NCBI GenBank assembly: GCA_037974665.1
Contig: CM075771.1
Coordinates: forward strand, 39,974,425-40,038,424
Reading direction: 5' to 3'
Length of the DNA: 64,000 nt
DNA from: Ehretia macrophylla
Lineage: Eukaryota; Streptophyta; Magnoliopsida; Boraginales; Ehretiaceae
Each line of letters opens with the position of its first letter. The first letter of the stretch is position 1. The notes beneath the pieces are model-generated. The model saw only the letters and a list, made by a program, of their open reading frames with translations, had not been told where the DNA came from and ran no database searches. The translations under genes were made by a program, and so were the position numbers. This document shows positions 1-11,577 of this stretch, piece after piece.

Positions 1-1222
1 ACTTGACAACGTGCGATCTTATAACTGTTCGGAGGCAACCTACTTTGTTGTCCTCCTAATGTGATGTGTTAAATGTTATAAATGTGAATTGCATACAAGG
101 TTGCAACCTTTCGTGTGGCATGGTAGCGTTTCACGTCCGCCGGGTGGCATCGGGCTTGCCGGTGTTACCGTGACTACCATGATCCAATTCCCTCTCTCGC
201 TTAGTATTCACCCTTGGAGAGTTGGGTCGTAGGATTTCGGGGTACATCCGGAGTACACCCACCTGGCGTGTTTTGGGGTTATTTGAAGTCGGTCGCAACT
301 TCTGATTCTGAAACTGATTTGAGAGCAAATGCTCACCGTATCCTTGAAATGATTGGTAATTGTATCCGTTTCTCGATTTGTTTCTTATAATTGCTTACCA
401 TATTATTTGTAATATGTGACATGTTTTAAAAAGGGGTTTTCATAAATTGAACCAGAAAATGAGTTTCAAATCGTATTTCTCGTTTCCCCCTCGCTAAGTT
501 CATAAGGACTCACCCTCTTTTTATCACAGGTGAAGAAGAACAGGTACAGGTACCCGAGGACAACGTGCCTATCGATGATTCCTTGGAGTGATTGCTTGTC
601 CCTACGTGTTTTTGTGCCTTGCCTGAAAGTGGTTGCTATATGGATGTTGTGTTTGATTGCAACTATTCATTTTATTGATATAAATGACCCCGTTGTAATT
701 TGGGTCTAATTCTGGGATTTTACTATCTATAACTGGACGAACTTTTATTTTGTTGTTTGCTTTCGTTTTCTTCATTAGTAGTTATCGTAGGCATTCAAAC
801 CACTAGATGAACAATCAACTAAGTTAATTCTATCTAAATTCACTTAGGTGCTCATTTGCAAACTAAAGGATAATAGGTACTTGCATGATAGGAAATTGAC
901 AAATAAACGGGACATAGTTATCATATTAGGCTTATTAACCAAACGAGACTTTCAAGATAAACTAGTAGGCAAATCGGTTGGTGACAAATAGGAGTCTTGA
1001 ATGGAATTGGATTAATGATTGGAATAATTGAGGCGTTTAGAGAATTAGGTCAAACCAAATAGCCCAATTACAGCCGTTATACTACCGGTTTACCGAAAAT
1101 TTTTGGAGTTTAGGCCAAAACGTTAAGTGTTAAATCTTTATAAACAGTTAAGTATGTGATATTACCTGAATGTTTAGATCACACCCTAGTCTAACCTTCA
1201 TAGGTCGGGTTGGGGCGTGACA
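1..1222 (+). mobile_element. 3' part of a long LTR (LARD-like element, copy in first duplicated segment)
   Basis: This stretch is collinear without a gap with 15818-17039, the end of the complete 3.8-kb LTR further on, with about 13 differences by eye. Its last bases, GGGGCGTGACA, are the LTR end (canonical CA). From 1223 the sequence is 5S spacer (GGCTGGGCCCG), at the same spacer position as the junction at 17039/17040, so both are copies of one insertion junction. The LTR start lies before the window. No protein-coding gene is supported here apart from the possible short exon at 528-591. Confidence 0.85.
528..591 (+). other. Possible splice acceptor and short acidic exon inside the LTR
   Basis: A pyrimidine-rich tract (CTCTTTTTATCACAG) ends in AG at 528-529. 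It is followed by a reading frame with a run of Glu (EEEQVQV) and further Asp/Glu residues, stopping at TGA 589-591. The equivalent place in the unrelated-looking LTR of the second element (44605-44671) has the same arrangement and a similar acidic end (EEEEQVEV). Splicing and translation are inference only. Confidence 0.35.
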
Positions 1223-1670
1223 GGCTGGGCCCGTAAACCGAGGGCGTAGGGCTTGTGACTAGGTTTCCGTCACTCCGGTGCCCATAACTTTTGATCCGTA
1301 AGGAGTTACGCAGCGCACAGCATACCGTTGGAAAGCTCTCCGAGAGCTCTATGACGGGGGAAGCAAGCTTGCTCGCTGTGCCCTTTTTGGAGCCCAAAAT
1401 CGAACGTTTTCATCAGTTTCGGGCCACTTTTCTTATTAAGCTGTGTTTTTTCGTTGCGGATCGTACGTCGTGAGTTGTTAAAATGACGACAACCTTACTC
1501 GCGGGAAATTAGAGAGCGCTACAATGTGTCGATATCATATCTTGCGAGGATGCTGCATTGTTGAAGCGGATGGGTTGTTGTTAAGCCCATTGGGCCTTCT
1601 GAATGGGCCATCTCTCTAGGCTGGGACTGCGAACCTTTAACACAAAAAGGAATTCTACCCCTAACATGAT

Positions 1671-1789
1671 GGGTATGATCATACAAGCACTAATGCACCG
1701 GATCCCATCAGAACTCCGAAGTTAAGCGTGCTTGGGCGAGAGTAGTACTAGGATGGGTGACCCCCTGGGAAGTCCTCATGTTGCACCCC
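1671..1789 (+). rRNA. 5S rRNA copy 1
   Basis: 119 bases. Changes: G5A, C6T, C15A, G108A. G5A leaves an A-C mismatch with 114 in helix I and C6T a wobble. The internal promoter (50-97) is unchanged, which is rare here. Partner of copy 17 in the duplicated segment; the two share G5A, C15A and G108A. Confidence 0.93.
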
Positions 1790-2347
1790 ACTTTTCCATT
1801 TTTTTTTTCTCCGGTTAGGGTTGCCAAGATACTTTATCCATCACATTTCTATTATCGAATCTCACGGCACCTTGGGCAAGACAAATTCACTTCACGTGGA
1901 GGCTGGGCCCGCAAACCGAGGGCTAGGGCTTGTGACCAAGTCTCGGTCGCTCCGGTGCCCATAACTTTTGATCCGTAAGGAGTTACGCGGCGCATAGCAT
2001 ACCGTTGGAAAGCTCTCCGAGAGTTCTACGACGGGCGCAGCAAGCTTGCTCGCTGTGCCTTTTTTGGAGCCAAAAATCGAATGTTTTCATCAGTTTCGGG
2101 CCACTTTTCTTATTAAGCTCTGTTTTTCTGTCTCGGATCGTATGTCGTGAGCTGTTAAAAGGACGACAACCATACTCGCGGGACATTAGAGGGGCCTACA
2201 ACTCGTCGATATCACATCTTGTGAGGATGCTACGTTGTTGAAGCAGATGGGTTGTTGTTAAGCCCATTCGGCCTTCTGAATGGGCCATCTCTCTAGGCTG
2301 GGACTATGAACCGTTAACACAAAAAGGAATTCTACCCCCACCATGAC

Positions 2348-2466
2348 GGGTTCGATCATACCAGCACTAATGCACCGGATCCCATAAGAACTCCGAAGTT
2401 AAGCGTGCTTGGGCGAGAGTAGTACTAGGATCGGTGACCCCCTGGGAAGTCCTCGTGTTGCACCAC
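2348..2466 (+). rRNA. 5S rRNA copy 2
   Basis: 119 bases. Changes: G5T, C39A, G85C (C box), C118A (breaks the first pair of helix I). G5T, G85C and C118A recur in copy 18, its duplicate. The spacer after it lacks 107 bases. Confidence 0.92.
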
Positions 2467-2917
2467 CCTTTTCAATTTATTTTCCTCCGTTTAGGGTTGC
2501 CAAAATACTTTATCCACCACATTTCTATTATCGAATCCCACGGCACCTTGGGCAAGACAACTTCGTTTCACGTGGAGGCTGGGCCCGCAAACCGAGGGGT
2601 AGGGCTTGTGACCAGGTCGCCGTCACTCTGGTGCCCATAACTTTTGATCCGTAATGAGTTACGCGGCGAACAGTATACCGTGGGAAAGCTCTCCAAGAGC
2701 TCTACTATCGTACGTTGTAAGTTTTTAAAAGGACGACAACCTTACTCGCGGGACATTAGAGGGCGCTACAATGCGTTGATATCATGTCTTTCGAGGATGC
2801 TGCGTTGTTGAAGCGGATGGGTTGTTGTTAAGCCCATTGGGCCTTCTGAATGGGCCATCTATCTAGGCTTGGACTGTGAAACTTTAACACAAAAAGGAAT
2901 TCTACCCCCAACATGAC

Positions 2918-3036
2918 GGGTGAGATCATACCCACACTAATTCCCCGGATCCCATCAGAACTCCGAAGTTAAGCGTGCTTGGGCGAGAGTAGTACTAGGA
3001 TAGGTGACCCCTTGGGAAGTCCTCGTGTTGCACCCC
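2918..3036 (+). rRNA. 5S rRNA copy 3
   Basis: 119 bases. Changes: C6A, A16C, G17A, G25T, A27C, G85A, C95T. Duplicate partner is copy 19, which shares C6A. Two C-box changes make activity doubtful. Confidence 0.92.
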
Positions 3037-3594
3037 CATTTTCAATTTATTTTCCTCCGGTTAAGGTTGCCAAGATACTTTATCCACCACATTTCTATTA
3101 TTGAATCCCATGGCACCTTGGACAAGACAACTTCGCATCACGTGGAGGCTGGGCCCACAAACCGAGGGCGTAGGGCTTGTAACCAGGTCTCCGTCGCTCC
3201 GGTGCCCATATCTTTTGATCCGTAAGGAGTTACGCGGCGCAAAGCATACCGTTGGAAAGCTCTCCGAGAGCTCTATGACGGGGCCAGCAAGCTTTCTTGC
3301 TATGTCCTTTTTTTAGCCCAAAATCGAATGTTTTCATCAGTTTTGGGCCACTTTTCTTATTAAGCTCTATTTTTCTATCCCGAATCGTACGTCGTAAGCT
3401 GTTAAAAGGACGACAAACTTACCCGTGGGACATTAGAGGGCGCTACAATGCGTCGATATTACATCTTGCGAGGATGCTGCGTTGTTGAAGCAGATGGGTT
3501 GTTGTTAAGCCCATTGGGCCTTCTGAATGGGCCATCTCTCTAGGCTGGGACTGTGAACCTTTAACACAAAAAGGAATTCTAACCCCAACAAGAC

Positions 3595-3713
3595 AGGTGC
3601 GATCATAACAGCACTAATGCACCAGATCCCATCAGAACTCCGAAGTTAAGCGTGCTTGGGCGAGAGTTGTACTAGGATGGGTGACCCCTTGGGAAGTCCT
3701 CGTGTTGCACCCT
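3595..3713 (+). rRNA. 5S rRNA copy 4
   Basis: 119 bases. Changes: G1A, C14A, G30A, A74T, C95T, C119T. G30A, A74T and C119T also mark its partner, copy 20. G1A breaks the end pair of helix I. Confidence 0.92.
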
Positions 3714-4271
3714 CCTTTTCAATTTTTTTTCCTCCGGTTAGGGTTGCCAAGATACTTTATCCACCACATTTCTATTATCGAATCCCACGGCACCTTGGGC
3801 AAGACAACTTCGCTTTACGTGGATGATGGGCCCGCAAACTGAGGGCGTAGGGCTTGTGACCAAGTCTCTGTCGCTCCGATGCCCATAACTTTTGATCCGT
3901 AAGGAGTTACGCGGCGCACAGCATAACGTTAGAAAGCTCTCCGAGAGCTTTACGATGGGGGAAGCTAGCTTGCCCACTTTGCCCTTTTTGGAACCCAAAA
4001 TCGAACGTTTTCATCAGTTTCGGGCCACTTTTCTTATTATGCTCTGTTTTTCTGTCCCGGATCATATGTCGTGAGCTGTTAAAAGGACGACAACCTTACT
4101 CGCAGGGCATTAGAGGGCCCTACAATGCGTCGATATCACGTCATGCGAGGATGCTGCGTTGTTGAAGCGGATGGGTTGTTGTTAAGCCCATTGGGCCTTC
4201 TGAATGGGCCATCTCTCTTGGCTGGGACTGTGAACCGTTAACACAAAAATGAATTGTACCCCCAACATGAC

Positions 4272-4390
4272 GGGTGCGATCATAACAGCACTAATGCACC
4301 GGATCCCATCAGAACTCCGAAGTTAAGTGTGATTGGTCGAGAGTAGTACTAGGATGGTTGACCCCCTGGGAAGTCCTCGTGTTGCACCCC
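4272..4390 (+). rRNA. 5S rRNA copy 5
   Basis: 119 bases. Changes: C14A, C57T, C61A, G66T, G87T. The A-box region is hit twice and the C box once. Partner copy 21 shares C14A and G66T. Confidence 0.92.
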
Positions 4391-4948
4391 CCTTTTCAAA
4401 ATTTTTTCCTCCGGTTAGGGTTGCCAAGATACTTTATCCACCACAATTCTATTATCGAATCCCACGGCACCTTGGGCAAGACAACTTCGCTTTACGTGGA
4501 TGCTGGGCCCGCAAACTGAGGGCGTAGGGCTTGTGACCAAGTCTCTGTCGCTCCGATGCCCATAACTTTTGATCCGTAAGGAGTTACGCGGCGCACAACA
4601 TAACGTTAGAAAGCTCTCCGAGAGCTTTACGACGGGGGCAGCTAGCTTGCCCACTTTGCCCTTTTTGGAACCCAAAATCAAACGTCTTCATCAGTTTCGG
4701 GCCACTTTTCTTATTATGCTCTGTTTTTCCGTCCTGGATCATACGTCGTGAGCTGTTAAAAGGACGACAACCTTACTCGCGGGGCATTAGAGGGCCCTAC
4801 AATGCGTCGATATCACGTCATGCGAGGATGCTGCATTGTTGAAGCGGATGGGTTGTTGTTAAGCCCATTGGGCCTTCTGAATGGGCCATCTCTCTTGGCT
4901 GGGACTGTGAACCGTTAACACAAAAATGAATTCTACCCCCAACATGAC

Positions 4949-5067
4949 GGGTGCGATCATAACAGCACTATTGCACCGGATCCCATCAGAACTCCGAAGT
5001 TAAGAGTGCTTGGTCGAGAGTAGTACTAGGATGGTTGACCCCCTAGGAAGTCCTCGTGTTGCACCCC
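4949..5067 (+). rRNA. 5S rRNA copy 6
   Basis: 119 bases. Changes: C14A, A23T, C57A, G66T, G87T, G97A. C14A, G66T and G87T also occur in neighbour copy 5, so these two units probably arose from each other. The spacer after it lacks 97 bases near 5460. Confidence 0.92.
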
Positions 5068-5528
5068 CCTTTTCAATTTTTTTTCCTCCGGTTAGGGTTG
5101 CCAAGATACTTTATCCACCACATTTCTATTATCGAATCGCACGGCACCTTTGGCAAGACAACTTTGCTTCACGTGGAGGCTGGGCCCAGAAACCGAGGGC
5201 GTAGGGCTTGTGACCAAGTCTCCGTCGCTCTGGTGCCCATAAGTTTTGATCCGTAAGGAGTTACGCGGCGCACAGCATACCGTTGGAAAGCTCTCTGAGA
5301 GCTCTACGACGGGGGCACCTAGCTTGCTTGCTGTGGCCTTTTTGGAGCCCAAAACTGAACTTTTTCATCAGTTTCGGGCCACTTTTCGTATTAAGATTTG
5401 TTTTTCCGTCCCGGATCGTACGTCGTGAGTTGTTAAAAGGACGACAACCATACTCGCCGGATAGGCCATCTCTCTAGGCTGGGACTGTGAACCGTTAAGA
5501 CAAAAAGGAATTATACCCCCAACATGAC

Positions 5529-5647
5529 GGGTGCAATCATACTAGCACTAATACGCCGTATCCCATCAGAACTCCGAAGTTAAGCGTGCTTGGGTGAGAG
5601 TAGTACTAGGATAGGTGACCCCCTGGGAAGTCCTCGTGTTGCACCCC
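5529..5647 (+). rRNA. 5S rRNA copy 7
   Basis: 119 bases. Changes: G7A, C15T, G25A, A27G, G31T, C67T, G85A. Partner of copy 23, sharing A27G and C67T. Confidence 0.92.
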
Positions 5648-6196
5648 CCTTTTCAATTTTTTTTCCTCCGGTTAGGGTTGCTAAGATACTTTATCCACCA
5701 CATTTCTATTATCGAATCCCACGGCACCTTGAGCAAGACAACTTCGCTTCACGTGGAGGTTGGGCCCGCAAACAGAGTGCGTAGGACTTGTGACCAAGTC
5801 TCTGTCGCTCCGGTGCCCATAACTTTTGATCCGTCAGGAGTTACGCGGCGCACAACATACCGCTGGAAAGCTCTCCGAGAACTCTACGACGGGCGCAGGA
5901 AGCTTGCTCGCTGTGCCCTTTTTGGAGCCCAAAATCGAACGTTTTCATCAATTTCGGGCCACTTTTCTTATTAAGCTCTGTTTTTCTGTCCCGAATCGTA
6001 CGTCGCGAGATGTTAAAAGGACGACAACCTTACTTGCGGGACATTAGAGGGCCCTACAACGCGTCGATATCACGTCCTGCGATGATGCTGCATTGTTGAA
6101 GCGAATGGGTTGTTGTTGGGCCTTATGGATAGGCCATCTCTCTAGGCTAGGATTGTGAACCGTTAACACAAAAAGGAATTATACCCCCAACATGAC

Positions 6197-6315
6197 TGGT
6201 GCGATCATACCAGCACTAATGCACCGGATCCCATCAGAACTCCGAAGTTAAGCGTGCTTGGGTGAAAGTAGTACTAAGATGGGTGACCCCCATGGAAGTC
6301 CTCGTGTTGCACCCC
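6197..6315 (+). rRNA. 5S rRNA copy 8
   Basis: 119 bases. Changes: G1T, C67T, G70A, G81A, T96A, G97T. Partner copy 24 shares G1T and C67T; the similarity of the two segments fades within or just after this gene. Confidence 0.92.
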
Positions 6316-6873
6316 CCTTTTCAATTATTTTTCCTCCGGTTAAGGTTGCCAAGATACTTTATCCACCATATTTCTATTATCGAATCCCATGGCACCTTGG
6401 GCAAGACAACGTCATTTCACGTGGAGGCTGGGCCCGCAAACCGAGGGCGTAGGGCTTGTGACCAGGTCTCCGTCGTTCCAGTGGCCATAACTTTTGATCC
6501 GTAAGGAGTAACGCGGTGCTCAGCATAACGTTGGAAAGCTCTCCAAGAGCTCTACGACGGGCGTAGCAAGCTTGCTCGCTGTGCCATTTTTGGAGCCCAA
6601 AATCGAACGTTTTCATCAATTTCGGGCAATATTTCTTATTAAGATCTGTTTTTTCGTCCCGGATCGTACGTCGTGAGCTGTTAAAAGGATGACAACCTTA
6701 CTCGCAGTACATTAGAGGGCCCTACAACGCGCCGATATCACGTCTTGCGAGGAAGCTGCGTTGTGGAAGCGGATGGGTTGTTGTTAAGCCCATTGGGCCT
6801 TCTGAATGGGCCATCTCTCTAGGCTGGGACTGTGAACCGTTAACACAAAAATGAACTCTACCCCCACCATGAC

Positions 6874-6992
6874 GGGTGCGATCATACCAGTACTAATGCA
6901 CCAGATCTCATCAGAACTCCGAAGTTAAGCGTGCTTGGGCGAGAGTAGTACTAGGATGGGTGACCCCTTGGGAAGTCCTCGTGTTGCACCCC
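6874..6992 (+). rRNA. 5S rRNA copy 9
   Basis: 119 bases. Changes: C18T, G30A, C35T, C95T. G30A, C35T and C95T are shared with copy 11, two units on. A clean pair of downstream T-runs follows. Confidence 0.93.
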
Positions 6993-6994
6993 CC

Positions 6995-7009
6995 TTTTCA
7001 ATTTTTTTT
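6995..7009 (+). terminator. Representative Pol III terminator after copy 9
   Basis: TTTT starts two bases after the gene end and is followed by CA and a run of eight T. Nearly every unit has this pair of T-runs, the usual Pol III stop signal. The second run varies from about 5 to 9 T. Confidence 0.75.
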
Positions 7010-7551
7010 CCTCCGGTTAGGGTTGCCAAGATACTTTATCCACCACATTTCTATTATCAAATCCCACGGAAGCTTGTGCAAGACAACTTCGCTTCACGTG
7101 GAGGCTGGGCCCGCAAACCGAGGGCGTAGGGCTTGTGACCAGGTCTCCGTCGCTCCGGTGCCCATAACTTTTGATCCGTAAGGAGTAACGCTGCGCACAA
7201 CATACTGTTGGAAAGCTATCCGAGAGCTCTACGACGGGGGCAGCTAGCTTGCTTGCTGTGCCCTTTTTTGGAGCCCAAAATCGAACGTTTTCATTAGTTT
7301 CGAGCCACTTTTCTTATTTTGCTATGTTTTTCCTTCCTGGATCGTACATCGTGAGCTGTTAAATGGATGACAACATTACTCGTGGGACATTAGAGGGCCC
7401 TACAACGTGTCGATATCACATCTTGCGAGGATGTTGTGTTTTTTAAGCGGATGGGTTGTTGTTAAGCCCATTGGGCCTTTTGAATGGGCAATCTCTCTAG
7501 GCTTGGACTCTGAACCGTTAACACATAAAGGAATTGTGCCATCAACAAGAC

Positions 7552-7670
7552 GGGTGTGATCATACCAGTACTAATGCACCGGATCCTATCAGAACTCCAA
7601 AGTTAAGCGTGCTTGGGCGAGAGTAGTACTAGGATGGGTGACCCCCTTGGAAGTCCTCTTGTTGCACTCC
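7552..7670 (+). rRNA. 5S rRNA copy 10 (type B)
   Basis: 119 bases. Changes: C6T, C18T, C36T, G48A, G97T, G108T, C117T. It carries the type B mark C36T and the type B upstream spacer GAATTGTGCCATCAAC instead of GAATTCTACCCCCAAC. Confidence 0.92.
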
Positions 7671-8227
7671 CCTTTTCAATTTTTTTCCTCCGGTTAGGGT
7701 TGCCAAGATACTTTATCCACCATATTTCTATTATCGAATCCCATGGTACCTTGGGCTAGACAACTTCGCTTCACGTGGAGGCTGGGCCCGCAAACCGAGG
7801 GCGTAGGGCTTGTGACCAGGTCTCCGTAGTTCCGGTGCCCATAACTTTTGATCCGTAAGGAGTAACGAGGCGCACAGCATACCGTTGGAAAGCTCTCAGA
7901 GAGCTCTATGACGGGCGCAGCAAGCTTGCTCGCTGTGCCCTTTTTGGAGCCCAAAATTTATCATTTTCATCAGTTTCGGTCCACTTTTCTTATTAAGTTA
8001 TGTTTTTTCATCCCGGATCGTACGTCGTGAGCTGTTAAAAGGATGACAACCTTACTTGCAGGACATTAGAGGGCCCTACAATGCGTCGATATCACGTCTT
8101 GCGAGGATGGTACGTTGTTGAAGCGGATGGGTTGTTGTTAAGCCCATTGGGCCTTCTGAATGGGCCATCTCTCTAGGCTGGGACTGTGAACCGTTAACAC
8201 AAAAATGAATTCTACCCCGACCATGAC

Positions 8228-8346
8228 GGGTGCGATCATACCAGCACTAATGCACCAGATCTCATCAGAACTCCGAAGTTAAGCGTACTTGGGCGAGAGT
8301 AGTACTAGGATGGGTGACCCCTTGGGAAGTCCTCGTGTTGCACCCC
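8228..8346 (+). rRNA. 5S rRNA copy 11
   Basis: 119 bases. Changes: G30A, C35T, G60A, C95T. Close to copy 9. G60A falls in the A-box region. Confidence 0.93.
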
Positions 8347-8905
8347 CCCTTTTCAATTTTTTTTCCTCTGGTTAAGGTTGCCAAGATACTTTATCCAGCA
8401 CATTTCTATTATCAAATCCCACGGCAGCTTGGGCAAGACAACTTCGCTTCACGTGGAGGCTGGGCCCACAAACCGAGGGCGTAGGGCTTGTGACCAGGTC
8501 TCCGTCGCTCTAGTGCCCATAACTTTTGATCCGTAAAGAGTAATGCGGTGCACAGCATACCGTTGGAAAGCTGTCCAAGAGCTCTACGACGGGAGCTGCA
8601 AGCTTGTTTGTTGTGCCTTTTTTGGAGCCCAAAGTCGAACGTTTTCGTCAGTTTCGGGCCCCTTTTCTTATTAAGCTCTCTTTTTCCGTCCCGGTTCGTA
8701 CGTCGTGAGTTGTTAAAAGGATGACAACCTTACTCGCAGGACATTAGAGGGCGCTACAATGCGTCGATATCACATCTTGCGAGAATGCTGCGTTGTTAAA
8801 GCAGATAGGTTGTTGTTAAGCCCATTGAGCCTTCTGAATGGGCAATCTCTCTAAGCTGGGACTGTGAAACGTTAACACATAAAGGAATTGTGCCATCAAC
8901 ATGAC

Positions 8906-9000
8906 GGGTGCGATCATACTAGCACTAATGCATTGGATCCTATCAGAACTCCGAAGTTAAGCGTGCTTGGGTGAGTGTAGTACTAGGATGGGTGACCCCC
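8906..9000 (+). pseudogene. 5S rRNA copy 12, 3'-truncated (type B)
   Basis: Only positions 1-95 remain; the last 24 bases and about 134 bases of spacer are lost and the sequence continues in mid-spacer (TAGGGCTTGTGAG) at 9001. Changes in the remaining part: C15T, C28T, C29T, C36T, C67T, A71T. The transcript would lack the 3' strand of helix I and the usual T-run, so this copy is dead. The upstream spacer is type B. Confidence 0.93.
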
Positions 9001-9424
9001 TAGGGCTTGTGAGCAGGTCTCCGTCGCTCTGGTGGACATAAATTTTGATTCGTAATGAGTTACGTGGCGCACAGCATACCGTTGGAAAGCTCTCTGAGAG
9101 CTCTACGACTAGGGCAGCTAGCTTGCTCGCTTTGACCTTTTTGGAACCCAAAATCAAATGTTTTCATCAGTTTCGGGCCACTTTTCTTATTAAGCTCTGT
9201 TTTTCCGTCCTGGATCGTACATCGTGAGCTGTTAAAAGGACGAAAACCCTACTCATGGGACATTAGAGGGCCCTACAATGTGTCTATATCACGTCTCGCG
9301 AGGTTGCTACGTTGTTGAAGTGGATGGGTTGTTGTTAAGCCCATTAGGCCTTCTGAATATGCCATCTCTCTAGGCTGGGACTGTGAACCGTTAACACAAA
9401 AAGGAATTCTACCCCCAACATGAC

Positions 9425-9543
9425 GGGTACAATCATACCAGCACTAATGCACCAGATCCCATCAGAACTATGAAGTTAAGTGTGCTTGGGCGAGAGTAGT
9501 ACTAGGATGGGTGACCCCCTTGGAAGTCCTCGTGTTGCACCCC
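9425..9543 (+). rRNA. 5S rRNA copy 13
   Basis: 119 bases. Changes: G5A, G7A, G30A, C46A, C47T, C57T, G97T. Confidence 0.92.
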
Positions 9544-10102
9544 CTTTTTAAATTTATTTTCCTCCGGTTAGGGTTGCCAAGATACTTTATCCACCACATT
9601 TCTATTATCGAATCCCACGGCAACTTGGGCAAGACACCTTCGCTTCACGTGGAGGCTGGGCCCGCAAACCGAGGGCGTAGGGCTTGTGACCAAGTCTCTG
9701 TCGCTCCGGTGCCCATAACTTTTGATCTGTAAGGACTTACGCGACGCACAGTATACCGTTGGAAATCTCTCCGAGAGCTCTACGACGGAGGTAGCGAGCA
9801 TGCTCGCTGTACCCTTTTTGGGAGCCCAAATTCGAACGTTTTCATCAGTTCCGAGCCACTTTTCTAATTTTTCTATGTTTTTCCTTCCCTGATCGTACAT
9901 CGTGAGGGGTTAAAAGGACGACAACCATACTCGCAGGACATTAGAGGGCCTTACATCGCGTCGATATCACGTCTTGCGAGGATGCTGCGTTGTTAAAGCG
10001 GATGTATTGTTGTTAAGCCCATTGGGCCTTCTGAATGGGCAATCTCTCTAGGCTGGGACTGTGAACAGTTAAAACAAAAAGGAATTCTACCCCCAACATG
10101 AC

Positions 10103-10221
10103 GGGTGCGATCATACAAGCACTAATGCACCGGATCCCATCAGAACTCCGAAGTTAAGCGTGCTTGGGTGAGAGTAGTACTAGGATGGGTGACCCCTTGG
10201 GAAGTCCTCGTGTTGCACCCT
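10103..10221 (+). rRNA. 5S rRNA copy 14
   Basis: 119 bases. Changes: C15A, C67T, C95T, C119T. Confidence 0.93.
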
Positions 10222-10781
10222 CCTTTTCAATTTTTTTTCCCTCCAGTTAGGGTTGCCAAGATACTTTATCCAGTACATTTCTATTATCGAATCCCACGGC
10301 ACCTTGGGCAAGACAACTTCGCTTCACGTGGAGGCTGGGCCCGCAAACCGAGGGCGTAGGGCTTATGACCAAGTCTCTGTCGCTCCGGTGCCCATAACTT
10401 TTGATCCGTAAAGAGTTACGCGGCGCACAACATACTGTTGGAAAGCTCTCCGAGAGCTCTACGGCGGGGTCAGCGAGTTTACTCGCTGTGCCCTTTTTTG
10501 GAGCCGAAAATCGAACGTTTTCATCAGTTTCGGGCCACTTTTTTAATTTTGCTATGTTTTTCCTTCCCGGATCGTACATTGTGAGTAGTTAAAAGGACGA
10601 CAACCTTACTCGCTGGACATTAGACGGCCCTAAAACCCGTCGATATCACGTCTTGCGAGGATGCTACGTTGTTAAAGCGGATGGGTTGTTGTTAAGCCCA
10701 TTGGGCTTTCTGAATGGGCAATCTCTCTAGGCTGGGACTGTGAACAGTTAACACAAAAAGGAATTCTACGCCCAACATGAC

Positions 10782-10900
10782 GGGTGCGATCATACCAGCA
10801 CTAATGCACCGGATCCCATCATAACTCCGAAGTTAAGCGTGCTTGGTCGATAGTAGTACTAGGATGGGTGACCCCGTGGGAAGTCCTCGTGTTGCACCCC
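10782..10900 (+). rRNA. 5S rRNA copy 15
   Basis: 119 bases. Changes: G41T, G66T, G70T, C95G. Three lie in the internal promoter. Confidence 0.93.
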
Positions 10901-11458
10901 CATTTTCAATTTTTTTTCCTCCGGTTAGGGTTGCCAAGATACTTTATCCACCACATTTCAATTATCGAATCCCACGGCACCTTGGGAAAGACAACTTCGC
11001 TTCACGTGGAGGCTAGGCCCGCAAACCGAGAACGTAGGGCTTGTGACCAGGTCTCCCTCGCTCCGGTGCCCATAACTTTTGATCTGTAAGGAGTTACGCG
11101 GCGCACAGCATACCGTTGGAAAGCTCTCCGAGATCTCTACGACGAGTGCAACCAGTTTGCTCGCTGTGCCCATTTTGAAGCCCAAAATTGAACGTTTTCA
11201 TCAGTTTTGAGCCACTTTTCTTATTAAGCTGTGTTTTTTCATCCCGGATCGTACGTTGTAAGCTGTTAAAAGGATGACAACCTTACTCGCGGGACATTAG
11301 AGGGCCCTACACCGCGTCGATATCACGTCTTCCGAGGATGCTGCGTTGTTGAAGCGGATGGGTTGTTGTTAAGCTCATTAGGCCTTCTTAATGGGCCATC
11401 TCACTAGGTTGGGATTGTGAACCGTTAACACAAAATGGAATTCTACCCCAACCATGAC

Positions 11459-11577
11459 GGGTACGATCATACAAGCACTAATGCACCGGATGCCATCAGA
11501 ACTCTGAACTTAAACGTGCTTAGGCGAGAGTAGTACTAAGATGGGTGACCCCCTGGGAAGTCCTCGTGTTGTACCGC
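11459..11577 (+). rRNA. 5S rRNA copy 16
   Basis: 119 bases. Changes: G5A, C15A, C34G, C47T, G51C, G56A, G64A, G81A, C114T, C118G. G5A and C114T together restore an A-U pair in helix I, but C118G breaks the end pair. One of the most decayed copies; last before the rearranged junction. Confidence 0.92.

Noticed and set aside
131-328. 65-codon antisense frame in the LTR, also at 15948-16145
   Set aside because: The second copy is only the recent duplicate of the first; no family likeness.
1757-2654. Plus-strand open frames of 60-80 codons across gene and spacer (for example beginning MGESSTRMGD or MTPWEVLVLH)
   Set aside because: They start inside the 5S rRNA gene and run through its terminator; they are chance frames in a repeated non-coding unit.
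7694-7954. An 86-codon antisense open frame starting MGSKKG, seen in many units
   Set aside because: It lies in the 5S spacer, recurs only because the spacer recurs, is broken by stops or shifts in most units, and resembles no known family. Changes show no codon pattern by eye.
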